From: Embiotoca jacksoni
Taxonomy: Eukaryota; Chordata; Actinopteri; Embiotocidae
DNA: 64,000 nucleotides
Direction of reading: 5' to 3'
NCBI GenBank assembly: GCA_022577435.1
Contig: JAKOON010000012.1
Location: 17,832,585-17,896,584 of the forward strand
Of this stretch, positions 22,470-32,969 are shown in pieces (position 1 is the first letter of the stretch; the number at the start of each line of letters is the position of its first letter). The notes under the pieces were generated by a model. That model was not told the origin of the DNA. It saw only the letters and a list, made by a program, of their open reading frames with translations, and searched no databases. Both the position numbers and the translations under genes were made by a program.

Positions 22470-24885
22470 GTAAAGAAACAGGTCATATTAACATGCAGTC
22501 CAAGACTTATCAATGCTTCTGAGTAAATTGTTGTACAATTTAAGGGAATCTGGAGGGAAAGTGACAAAACAGTTTTCAGTGTTTAATAGGTGTCTCACCA
22601 TCCTACATTATCATTTTTTTTGAATGAAACTAAAATGATCATAAACTTAGCTAACCTCACTCATATAATTTACGATCTGGGCAGCTTACAATCACAATTA
22701 TATCTGATATTAGCAGGGTAAAATGATGCAGCCCATCAGCAGCAGCACAGTGAGGGAAGCAGCGAGCTTTTGTCTGCCTCTGCACTGCTCGCTGCTGTTC
22801 TGCTGCTCTCACTGAGGCTCAGGCAGGGCGCCCATGCTGCACATCAGAGGAGGAGAGTCAGAGCAGCTACCAGCCAAAGAGACAGCGAAGACGACAGCCA
22901 GAAAGAAAGACCGAAAAGTACTTTAAATTTGCCAACATGAAATATTAACCATAAGAAAACAATGCTGAAGAAAGTAGTAAAGCTGTATGAAATAAAAAAA
23001 AAAAATGGCTTCCTTTGGTTTTGTGTTGCTAAGTAGTGGGTACTTTGCTATTGTCAAGCCAGTGTCATTCCTCTTATTCTGTCATTTGAAGACCACAGAA
23101 AATGTGCTGACCTCGTTAAAATGCATGATGGAAACAGCTGCCTGCACCGTTTCTTAGCATGTGGCGAGTTTTCCCATCTCTGTTAGCAGATTTCAGCCAC
23201 AGAGAAGAAGAGAGGGAACGAGTACGAGAAACAGAGACAATATACATTATGAGAAGAGAATAGATTCAGTTACTGGAGCAAAAACTGGCTGCCGGAGAGA
23301 CAGACAGTCCTACAGAAGAAAAGAAAAGAGCATCAGCTTGGACTTGCTGATGATACTATTGCTGAGGGAAATCCTCCTTCAGCCTCTTTAACATTCTCAT
23401 CAGCCCCTCGCTGCCTCACAATGCCAGTCCACCTCACTTCTTTCACAGTGGAGGGAAAACCCCTCCTGGTTGTGCGCTTCTTTTTACTCCATCACATCTT
23501 ATCCTGAGTCTTTGCATTAATCTGCTGTCACACACTTACTTTCAAAAGGGAAAGAAAAACAGTGTTTTGAAATCTTTTACTATACAAACACAAACTGGCA
23601 GGATGTTAATTGTCTGGTTCACACGGTACAGCAGGCATGTTATTAGTGAAGGGCGCAGTAATGGTTACTGTATAGGTTCATAAATTGACCTTACAATTAG
23701 ACTCATAGAATTTTCTCTTTTAATTTTCAACATTTACACAGTACATTTAACATTGCTTTAACTGTCAGTCCTGGTTCCTACTGCTTCCCTGATGCAGCCG
23801 ATTCTTCTTGTTGAATGCCATTAATTGTCAGCAAAGGTTTCTCCTCTTTATATGTGCTTAACTGGCAGGCTGTACTCATGCGTGAAGCAGCATGTGAAGA
23901 GGAAGAATAGATTTAATTTGGCTCTGCATGGAAGTTGATTGCTCCGCTGCAGGAAGCTCAGTGTTGGAGCTGCTATTTAGAAATGGCAAATGTTTTTGAA
24001 CCATTGTAAAGAAGATCTATTGCTCATTTCTTTTTGTTCCTAGCTTTTGTTTATTAAAATTAATAGAAGAATGGTAAAAGTACAAAATTAAATGTGCTAT
24101 TAGAAATGTTGCAAGCAAGATGGATCATTTAACTTAAAATATTTTTATAGAATTATTCCATCTACTGCACATAGCTACCGCCAATCAAAAAGGAAATCTC
24201 ATCATATTAATATGTCAGACTTACTTAGGTGAAGGTCAACATTTCTTTATCATTACCTCCAATTTCTCCTCCCTTTCCTTCTTTTCCAACTTTTAATTCA
24301 GGCTTTTCTTTAACTCATTTTAATGTGCTATACACTCTATTGAATATCAATCAACTTTAATAGTGCTAAGCATTGACCTTAACCATGACTGCTAGCCACG
24401 TCTGATTATCGGTTAATGAACTCTTTCAAGTTCAATGGACTAATCAGTCTAGCAGAGAAAATTCATTATAATGTTTCAGATTTTTTAAAGGCTATTTTCA
24501 TGTTTAATGCACAATGTTAACACAGCAGATGAATTGAACTTTTGTTGAAACCTAGTCCTCATTTTCGGAATGTAGAGACTCAGCATATTGAAAATAGGGA
24601 ATCTATCACCTGTGCAGAATGGCATTTAGCATAAGTTTGAGAAAGTTTGGTCTCTTTCCTCGAAGTTATGACAGAATGTGATCAAACTGGATCACTTTTC
24701 ATTAACCAGGTACACAGAATCAGCTATTTCACTCGCTCAGAGATGTTGTCAAGTTAAATAAATGCAGAATTTCCTCATGTAATTTACAATAAACCAGCAG
24801 CACACAGTTAAATAACCAAACCCCCTCTCCCTCATGATCTCGTCCCTCCATCCCTACTTCTCTACGTCCATCCTTCTCTTCACAG
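22470..24885 (+). other. Intron, 2.4 kb
   Basis: AT-rich with no exon supported. A GC-richer patch near 22740-22820 contains an inverted repeat (agcagcgagc and its complement). Confidence 0.8.
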
Positions 24886-25024
24886 ACTACCGGACGAATG
24901 GCAGAGACTTCCAGAGCTCCACGTTGTCTGTCCCTGAGCAGGTCATGTCGTCTAACCACTGCTCTCGGTCGTCTGATATAAACCGGGCGCGGTCACGCTC
25001 TCCCAGCGTCCCCCCACCCTCCAG
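24886..25024 (+). CDS. rims2: rims2 linker exon DYRTNGRDFQSS...PSVPPPS
   Basis: 139 nt. It reads DYRTNGRDFQSSTLSVPEQV, then MSSNHCSRSSDINRA and RSRSPSVPPPS. Mammalian RIM2 has DYRHDGRDLQSSTLSVPEQV here, as I recall. The acceptor is tcttcacag and the donor CAG|GTAACC. It ends after two bases (AG). All following optional exons up to 32505 enter in this same phase. Confidence 0.95.
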
Positions 25025-25427
25025 GTAACCATCACTCAGGACACCCGAAGGGTGATCCATTTATTATGGTTATGTTCATGTAATTCTGATGTATTTTACA
25101 CCATCAGTTTTTATTTTTGAACAATTGAAGAAGGATGTCTTAACTTCCTTGCTTGGGAACCCACAAAAATGTGACAAACTTTAGTTGCTCAGTTGAAAGG
25201 GATACTATTTTAGCTTACTCTGAAATTAGTCATCAATTTGGTTGGAGCACCAAGAGCTGCTGTACTCGCTCTGAGTCCACATCACCTCTATGTAATATGT
25301 AGCATTACTTGCTGTAACATTTTATGCCTCAGTTAAACAGGAGGCCATGTGACACCTTGAACAGTAGGGGGCAGTCTGTGGTGTCTAAACAACATGAGGG
25401 GTGATGCCGTCCGCTTCTGTCACACAG
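25025..25427 (+). other. Intron, about 0.4 kb, with CTCF-like motif
   Basis: Contains acagtagggggcagtc at 25361-25376, close to the CTCF core motif, about 50 bases before the next exon. Confidence 0.6.
25361..25376. promoter_or_regulatory. CTCF-like motif
   Basis: acagtagggggcagtc resembles the CTCF core (CC-A-N-YAG-RKGGC-RS). This is a motif match by eye only, and occupancy is unknown. CTCF binding next to alternative exons is known to promote inclusion. Confidence 0.4.
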
Positions 25428-25529
25428 CAGAAGTCTGGACCCAGCCTTTGACCTTAGGCCTTCTCAGTACAGCTCCTCCACTAGAGTGGAGCACCACAGT
25501 GTGTCTGAAGATAACTACTCACCTGACAG
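25428..25529 (+). CDS. rims2: Optional linker exon RSLDPAFDLRPSQYSS (NAGNAG acceptor)
   Basis: The acceptor is a tandem cagcag, so the exon starts at 25428 (102 nt) or 25431 (99 nt). Both keep the frame and differ by one residue (SRSLDP or RSLDP). It continues AFDLRPSQYSSSTRVEHHS, then VSEDNYSPD. The end recalls DDHYSPDR of mammalian RIM2. The phase is 2 at both ends, so it is a cassette. The donor CAG|GTACAC runs straight into a CA/CACG repeat that begins inside the splice site. Confidence 0.82.
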
Positions 25530-25564
25530 GTACACACACACACGCACACACACACGCACACACA

Positions 25565-25629
<65 letters not shown>
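25530..25629. repeat. (CA)n / (CACG)n microsatellite at a 5' splice site
   Basis: CA and CACG copies begin at base 3 of the intron and run for about 100 bases. Confidence 0.96.
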
Positions 25630-26985
25630 TATGCAGCTTACACTTGTGTGCAGTAGATGCATGCACATACGTGGGCATGCATGAACAGACGCTGGCGAGC
25701 ACAAGTGGGCTGCTGAGTAGATGTTTCTGCTCGCGTACACTTCAGCACGACGCCGTTTGCTTTAAACTCTCTGGGAGCTGATGTTGTTTGAGTATTTTTA
25801 TCTGTCTGGTGTGTCAACTTTTAAAGAGCAACTTTCTCCTTTCCTTCAAACTAGATTTAATCTGACACAGCGCTGTGGAACACTATATTGTTGCTTCCTC
25901 TATCTTCTTCTACTCCAAATTTCCAAAGGAAAATGTTTATTATTGCCAAAATAAATGAACACACCAAATACCCAATTATAAAGTATGATTTTCAAAGATG
26001 AACATGAACACCAGACTTGAGTAAGACTGCACTGCTTAAGAGAAGTGATTATCAATTCATCTTTTTCCCATCTTGGAATCAGGAGCCTGAAATTATGCAG
26101 GAAACATTTGCCAATGCTGCAAATGCTGAGTGCAGTATTCAGTATTTACATGCATTTCACTATCTTTATGGAAGAGGTGGTCAAGGGGAAGTGGTCAGTT
26201 ATCCTCCATCAGCACTTATTTTCTGTGAGGGTTGGAAAATGTTGCTCCAAGTGTCCAATCATAGCTTTGGCACTGCCAGGCCGCAGCTACTTTCCCCCGT
26301 CCAATTAACTTTATTTGATATTTCTGAGACTCGGCCTAAATCAGTGTCAGCTGCAGAAAATGCACTTATCTAAATTGTCTGGGACAGTGCTCACTTGAGT
26401 GTATTTCAGATGCTTTAATTAACAAACGTCCGGTTATTTATTGAAAACAGTTGAAAATGACACAGGAAATGAGTCACAGAGAATTTGGCATTGCCCCAGA
26501 ACACCAGCATTAAAACAAATATTCTGTGCAATTTTGATAGCTTTCTGTTACTTTGTTCAAAACTTGTGTCCTTTTCACTGTCTTTTCCTCCTTTTTGAAA
26601 TGTTCTTGAAGTTTCGTGTGTAAAAGAAGAAATCTTATGTAATAGCATGGTCTTAAGTTGTTTAAGTGACACCGAGCCAGTTGGGGTGATTGGACTGTGC
26701 AGCGGTGTTCTCTCCTCCGTGGATGCTGCTGATGTGTTCTGTGTTCCCTTTGTATCTGTCTGTGTGGTAAAGCTAAGGAAGACTTCTCCTCACCATCCGA
26801 TTTCTCAGCTTTCTCTCAGCTCCTATCTTCCTCGCCTGTTTCTCCTCTTTGAAACGGTTACATCAACCTTCCCTATGAGCTTTCTCCGTCTCTTTGCATC
26901 CTGTTTTCTTTGAGAAATTCCTCTCTCCCTCGCTTTCCTCACCCCTCCATCTGTCTGCGTATGATTTTGTCTATCTCCAATCCTT

Positions 26986-27016
<31 letters not shown>

Positions 27017-27886
27017 TCCTCCTCCTCCTCTGCTTCTTCCTCTTCGCCATCTCAGATCCATCTCTGTCTTCTCTCCTCCCTCCATGTGGTTGCAGCCATT
27101 TTCTCACCCTACCTCGAACCAGACATACTCAGCCTATTGATGATCCTCAGCAGGACCCCAGGTAGATTTTTACCTGAGCTTGCATGCAGCCTTATCTCTG
27201 CACCTCCACCTTCCAACCCCACATCCCCTCTGCACCGAGCAAGCCGAATCTTTTCTGGAGGAAAGCTTCCCTTTGGGTGTTGAACACATGGCACTGGCAC
27301 TATGACAATGAAATTAGGACCCTTATATCCACTAAGTCTGACTGCAACACCTTTTCCTTTCCATTGTCAGTGCCATAAAGGTTGTGTTGTAGTGTGAGAG
27401 TATATATTTCTTCTGCAGAAGATTAAATATATACACAAGTTTAGCAGTGCAGTATATTGAATAGAAAACAAGCCACCTCATCCATCCAGTATCAGCATCG
27501 CTCTCTTTCACTATCTCATTATCACGTTCACATTCTTCTTATTTGCTCCAATAATCAACCATATGTGCAGGTGTATGACCTGAAAGAGCAAAATGTGTCT
27601 CTTCTTGTTTCATCTCGTCCCCTGAAAGAGTTACTATGGCGATACTGCAAATGGATAAGTGTAATGTGGTTGTGAAGTTTTGTCCAGCAGAGGTGGTTTC
27701 TCTTGAAATCATGTGGATAAATTCAGTCAGTCAGAATAGTAAACCTTCAGTTTAAAGTCTGTAACGGAAATCCAGCTGTAAATTCCAACTTTCTTTGCAG
27801 GTCCGTTTTTCTTATGTTACTACCTCCTCTTGTAGTGGAAAAAAAAAAATCAAACAAATGCTGACTAGTTGTGATTTTTTCGCCAG
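25630..27886 (+). other. Rest of intron, 2.3 kb
   Basis: Contains a CT run at 26984-27011 and a pyrimidine-rich block at 26.8-27.3 kb. Pseudo-exons in that block fail the phase test. Otherwise nothing was recognised. Confidence 0.75.
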
Positions 27887-28003
27887 CCACAACCACCGTG
27901 TGTACCCGATCTGCCGAGAGGAAGCAGTCAGGTTACTGCGTTCCACTAGGATGGCCCGTGCCTATTCAGAGGGCGCCTACTCCTCCGACTATGACTTCGA
28001 GAG
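27887..28003 (+). CDS. rims2: Probable optional exon SHNHRVYPICREEAVRLL...DYDFER
   Basis: 117 nt, phase 2 at both ends and open throughout. It reads HNHRVYPICREEAVRLLRST, then RMARAYSEGAYSSDYDFE. The acceptor is ttttttcgccag. The donor GAG|GTATTG is weak, lacking the G at +5, which is typical of a regulated exon. I do not recognise the peptide from mammalian RIM2. Support is phase, borders and GC-rich, coding-like composition in an AT-rich intron. The frame would stop three bases past the donor (ERY then stop), so readthrough would truncate the protein. Confidence 0.7.
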
Positions 28004-29970
28004 GTATTGACATGCACTGCTGCTGCATCTGTGCATCCGCCATCTTGTGGTCTCCTCAAGTTGTCCCTCGTCCGTCTTTGATTTATCCGTGATCATACAT
28101 GTGATGACAGAAAATGATATCCTGTCTGATATCGTTTTTTGTCCCTGAGTCATCACAGCTCTGGAGTTGTGTCGATGTACAGTGATGCTACACAACTGCC
28201 TCCGTATGTGGAGGCTCAGAGCTCCTTGTGTTGCTGATGTCAGCTGTATGTACAGTATACTGGTCGTGGAGTAAAGTGCTGGCCAGCACTTGACTGTTTC
28301 TCTGTTGATGTCGTTGTTTATGTACCCATGTACATTATAACAGCAGTACGTTGACCAGTGGTGTGTGTGATTATTAGTGTTGTCCTTTTTTACATGCTGT
28401 TGGCAGCTGTCTTTTACCCATCCCCACAGTAGCATCTATGATGCAGATTTTTTTCGGGCTGCACAGTAACTTTAAATTCTGTGTTCAGCTTTTGGCTTCT
28501 TGTGTTTTGCCTGAATGGGCTGCCTGACTCTTCAAAGCACCCATTGAAAGGCCTGCTGACAGTGACACCCATCCATTCCCAAAACTCACGCCAGCGTCCC
28601 GGTCCACCGATAAAAAGAACTCCCATCAGCCCCTCTCCAGAGAAATGTTGTAAATGACTTCAATCTCCTGCCTGCTGCCATCTGGCTTTCAGTCAGGAAT
28701 AACGTGACGTTTGCGCCATTTCTCTCCTCTCCAGGAGGAAAAAAGTGATGAGTCCTCAGAACTCAGCCTGACTGACTTTATTAAAGTGTCACAAAGTTCC
28801 CCTAAGGCCCAGCTTGGCTCAACTTCAGGCTCAGCCTATAGCCCAGATACATTGGCCACTAACGGGAGCTGTCTGTCTTTCTTTCCTTTCTTTTTATTTT
28901 GGTCTGAACTGGAAGAGAAAGGAAAACAGCAAGCATCTCTCTCCACAGAGGAGTGGAATAGATTCCCCTCTTTGTTTCATTAAGTTTGTTTCTGTCTGTG
29001 TTCAGGCAGAGGAAGAACTGAAAAGAAATGAGGGCGGAACACAGAAACAAAAGGCACGTGGAGAAGGGCAATGAGACAGAGATGAGCAACAGAGAGCATT
29101 AGTGGACTTTGAGCCTTCTGGCTAGTGTTTTAGTTTATCTGACTTGCCTGCAGAAAATGTTTTTCATGGTTCTGTAGTTTAAGTGCATCGCCCCGCAGTG
29201 AACCTTGAGTGGGACAACCATCACAAATCCAGAATCCAAGAACAGAAAACTAATGTTTTGGACTTTGTTGGCATCCATCCAGTTAGCAGTGCTGTTTCAG
29301 AGTGCAGTAGGTTTTTTTTGTATGTCAGTTGTATCCATCAAATTACACCTAATGAGATGTTTGATTTGTAACAGACTAAACCATCATATAAACCATTGTC
29401 CATAGCGATCGTATGCTGATCAGTGTAGATACAGCGTGTTTAAAGTCACTGACTGATGTGCCTCTGTTTAGATATTTTAGACATTAAAAGGACATCTCCT
29501 CTACTGGACAATGTTTCATGCTGCAAAGGCCAACAGACACTACAAGTCAATAAAATTAATCTATTACCTATTTGCAACATTTTTCAACAAAGTCAAGACT
29601 CAAATATGACTTAAGTCTTTTGGTGTCTGTTGGCTCCCTCATATCTGCAGTTCACAGACACCAACATGTCTTCTGCTTTTCACCCAAAAAATGGGTGCAA
29701 TATTTTGTTCAACACTTCTAGTTATATGAATCATTTTTTCAAATGGCTTAAGGTCTTCGTGCTGGTAAAGTATGGACAAAGTTTACCCAACAACGAGCAT
29801 GTTCTAACCCTGGTTTGTCTCTGTTGAGTATTTCCTTCACTGTTTTGATTTGTGCATTAAGTTCTTCTCTGAAAATGTCTTTGTTTCCTTGTTATGTCTG
29901 CAAAGGTAAACAATATCCCTGTGTCGAGTGATTTTTAATTTAAAAACGTCACCTGCTTTTTTTCCTCCAG
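28004..29970 (+). other. Intron, 2.0 kb
   Basis: No exon is accepted. An exon-like reading frame after a strong acceptor at 28734 is out of phase with its neighbours and is discussed as a finding. Confidence 0.7.
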
Positions 29971-30289
29971 CTCTTCAGACCAACAAGATTTGCCTTCCTC
30001 CTCACTGTGCCAAAAACACTCACCATGGTCGGCCATTTTTCAGGAAATCATAGATCTAACAAGCCAAATGTTATGTAAAGATGCACATCACTTTTCCTTC
30101 ACATTTCACTCTACCTCAAAACAGACTCACCTCTCACGCATAAGTACACAGCACATAGTCCCTGTTTGTTTTTCACATCCTGAAGACTCCACAGTTAATC
30201 CTCCACAGGGACCACAAACTACACAGAAGCCACGCAGTCCTCTGTCGAAACTGTTCACCTTAAAAATGAAAATATTCAGCCACTCATGA
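29971..30289 (+). CDS. rims2: Candidate alternative last exon (105 codons plus stop)
   Basis: After a very strong acceptor (tttttttcctccag), the phase-2 frame of the preceding exons stays open for 105 codons and ends in TGA at 30287-30289. It starts SSSDQQDLPSSSLCQKHSP. It contains FQEIIDLTSQMLCKDAHH and ends PLSKLFTLKMKIFSHS. No donor was found inside. An ATTAAA polyadenylation-type signal lies at 30416-30421, about 130 bases after the stop. Used as a terminal exon, it would give a RIM2 form ending after C2A, without the RIM-BP motif and C2B. There is no family similarity that I know. A chance open frame is possible but would also have to match the phase. Confidence 0.5.
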
Positions 30290-30816
30290 AGAATACAAGA
30301 CAACACTGTAATGTGAAAAGCACAATGTAAAGAATTGTATGCAAATTGAACTCTACTTTTTATGAAGTTAAAAATGCTAACTTAAGTAACCACAAAATAT
30401 TTTAGATGTCAGTTAATTAAAATAATTGTCAGCTGTACATGCAATTCTGCAGCCTTTAACAGTAACATTGAAAAGTTGTCTACTGTTTTCTCAGAGTTTC
30501 TGAATAATTTCATTCGGTAATTTGCTTTAAGGGACCATGTCTGTAGTCTTGCATGCTTTAGTACAGTTTCTGCAGATCATATATACTTTACATAGCAGCC
30601 AACTGTCTCCCAAATAGTTGATAATAATGTGAAGTGTATGGGATTGGTAGTATATCAACCAACAATACAGATATGGTCCTCAAACACATGCACCTTGAAC
30701 CTTTGAGGGTGCAACACATTTCTTTCCCCTCCATACTGTCCACCCTGCCAGCCTTACTGTCGCAGCCCTGCTGGAGTCCCACTGAGTGCCTGCTTATCTC
30801 TCAACAACCTCTGTAG
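30290..30816 (+). other. Possible 3' UTR of the alternative last exon, then intron
   Basis: AT-rich and non-coding. It holds the ATTAAA signal and, at the end, the acceptor ctctgtag of the next exon. Confidence 0.6.
30416..30421 (+). terminator. ATTAAA polyadenylation-type signal
   Basis: A variant poly(A) hexamer about 130 bases after the stop codon at 30287. A GT-rich stretch near 30475 could be the downstream element. It is only meaningful if the exon at 29971 is terminal. Confidence 0.3.
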
Positions 30817-31002
30817 GAACCACGGCGCCATGGATAGACACGAGTATCACAGCAGGTCCCGCTCTGCAGACCAGCGGCCCACTATAGAGCGCCCCACGTC
30901 CCGCTCGCGCTCCACTGAACGCCCCCACGACTCTTCGCTCATGAGGTCCATGCCGTCTCTGCCATCTGGGAGGTCTGCCCCCCCCTCACCTGCCTTGACG
31001 AG
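30817..31002 (+). CDS. rims2: rims2 linker exon MDRHEYHSRSRSADQ...RSAPPSPALTR
   Basis: 186 nt, phase 2 at both ends. It reads NHGAMDRHEYHSRSRSADQ, then ERPTSRSRSTERPHDSSLM, then RSMPSLPSGRSAPPSPALT. Mammalian RIM2 has the same SRSTERP...LMRSMPSL..GRSAPPSPAL run, as recalled. It is an Arg/Ser-rich, disordered linker with many possible kinase sites (RSRS, SAPPSP). The acceptor is ctctgtag and the donor GAG|GTGTGA. Confidence 0.95.
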
Positions 31003-32504
31003 GTGTGACCCAGATCGGAGAGGCTAACCAACGTAGCACAGAAGTAGACAGGAGTTTTAGTTGTACAATCATTTCCTTTCGGCACAGCTATACTGCAGGG
31101 AGAAATAATTCAAACACTGTGTTATAACATCAAAAAGTAAAGAACCACAGTAATATTATTAGAGTAAAACACACTTAATACATTCAAACTAACATTGTAA
31201 TTCTAACACAGACGCCTTGTAATTTACAGTATTTAGGTTAGTTAGAGCAGCGAAAAGACTATTTACCTACAGTTGTTGTTTGTCTGAACAGATTTATACA
31301 GTATATAAAAATGCTAGAAAGAAGACTACCTACCAGCTCGAAGATAACTTGTGAAAGTCTTTGATCCTTTCACTCCCACGTGAAGTTTAAACCAGCCGTT
31401 AAGTTTATTTCTGCCTCCAGAGCTGCTCCACCTCTGCTAAATGTTTGTACAGCTAAAACTTTTCTAAAGCTGAACCAGTTCAGACCCTGTCCCATGAGCT
31501 CCCACCCACCTTGAGCCTGACTAACTCAGTATGAACCACCAAAAAAACCCACATCACACTCACCTACCTCCCAGCCTCCCAACACCCTGCTACCCTGCCT
31601 CACCTCACCTCGCCTCGCCTCACCTCACCTCACCTCACCTCACCTCACCTCACCTCACCAGCCTCCCCCTCACGTCCCCTCCGCCCCCACGCCACCCCCC
31701 GACCCCACCCCCACCCACCAAGCCACTTTCTGTTTTGTCCCAAAAAGCCCCGGTGGATGTGCTGTATGTTCTGTACACATATCCCAGCCACGGCGATCCT
31801 GACACCGTCGATAGCTTGCTGACTCGTTTTATTTTGGCACACACTGCTCATACATTCGTATAACAGTGATGGGCCAGCAGTTTTTACTTTTGATTTCATT
31901 ACTAACATCAACTGGTGCCGTTTATCCTGTGATGGCATTCTGTCTTTTGTGTTTGTTTTTATTAATTTTTTTTATTTGAGTTGAAGCCCTTTGGGGAGCA
32001 TCTGAACGCATGGTCTGCTGTCTCTGCATTGAACTCTTCTCTCCCTGCAGCTTGATGAGTCGACTGCACATGCGATTCACACCTGCCATTTTTTATTGCA
32101 GCTCAGTTCTCTACAGTTGATGTATCCATCCACTTCCATGCCATGTGCCAAACCTCATTGCTGTGTGCATTGGTTTTATATTACGAGACACATTGTAAAC
32201 TTTACAATGGTCCCTTCATTTGTACACTTGTTGCCTTCTGTTGTGCCTGACGGTGACTTACTTACAAATTGTCTGTGATCTAAATATACTTCAAATTAAA
32301 ACCTGACACTAGATAAGCACATTAACTCACACATTGGACTTCCATTATAGTACATAGCTAAACTTCTAATGTTGCTCAAAGACTAAATCCCTTTGCTTTT
32401 GTCACACTGTGATGTGGGTGCGACACAGCCTGGCCCTGCATCCACCAGCAGCTCCTGTCCTAACACGTGTCTCACTGCAGTGTCCACCACTGTCTGTCAT
32501 GTAG
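31003..32504 (+). other. Intron, 1.5 kb
   Basis: Contains a CCTCA/CCTCG repeat at 31597-31659 followed by C-rich sequence. The reading frames there are repeat-derived. Confidence 0.8.
31597..31659. repeat. (CCTCA)n minisatellite
   Basis: About twelve five-base copies, three of them CCTCG. Low-complexity and C-rich on the + strand. Confidence 0.9.
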
Positions 32505-32611
32505 GGCACATCCTCGCAGCGGCTCGGTCCACACCAGTCCCACCAGTACCCCCATGTCCAGTAGACGAGGTCGGCAGCTCCCACAGCTTCCACCCACAGG
32601 GAAGGACAGAA
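32505..32611 (+). CDS. rims2: rims2 exon with RIM-BP SH3-binding motif RQLPQLPP
   Basis: 107 nt. It reads AHPRSGSVHTSPTSTPMSS, then RRGRQLPQLPPTGKDR. RQLPQLPP is the conserved PxxP motif by which RIM binds the SH3 domains of RIM-BP, linking RIM to calcium channels. The acceptor is catgtag and the donor AGA|GTAAGT. An upstream AG at 32480 is also in frame and would add eight residues. The exon leaves one base (A), setting phase 1 for all following cassettes. Confidence 0.95.
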
Positions 32612-32936
32612 GTAAGTCACCTGCATGTATCCTGTCTGTATTACAGGGTTTCTGTCTGCGTGGAGACTTAGTGCTCACATTCAGTATTTTAAAATGATGT
32701 CGTCTTTTTGGATGACCCAACTGTTGGGGGCTCAGGAAGAGCTTTGGTTTTATTGCATTTGCTGAGTCTTACACTTTTCACACCAAAAGCAAGGATGATT
32801 ATTTGCTGATGTAATCGTTTAGTTTAAGCTATAGATCTTATGTAGAAGGATTTTTTTTTAATTTATGTTTCATGGGTTTTTACTTTTGCCTTCCATCCAT
32901 AACATCTCTACTCGGTTCCTTTTCCATTTCTCTCAG
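32612..32936 (+). other. Intron, 325 bp
   Basis: Bounded by GTAAGT and a long pyrimidine tract ending tttctctcag. Nothing else was seen. Confidence 0.85.
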
Positions 32937-32969
32937 AAGATGGAGACGAAGGAACAGAGCCTTGTGAAG
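32937..32969 (+). CDS. rims2: 33-nt cassette exon (KDGDEGTEPCE)
   Basis: 33 nt between ccatttctctcag and AAG|GTCTGT. It enters and leaves in phase 1, so it can be included or skipped without a frameshift, adding the acidic peptide KDGDEGTEPCE. If the donor is not used, the frame continues GLYLNM and stops at 32988-32990, giving a truncated protein. It lies in the hypervariable splice region between C2A and C2B known from mammalian RIM1/RIM2. I do not recall the exact mammalian counterpart. Confidence 0.72.

Noticed and set aside
27055..27161. Exon-like block after gccatctcag in CT-rich sequence
   Set aside because: A stop occurs in the required phase 2. The open phase 0 has no compatible partner.
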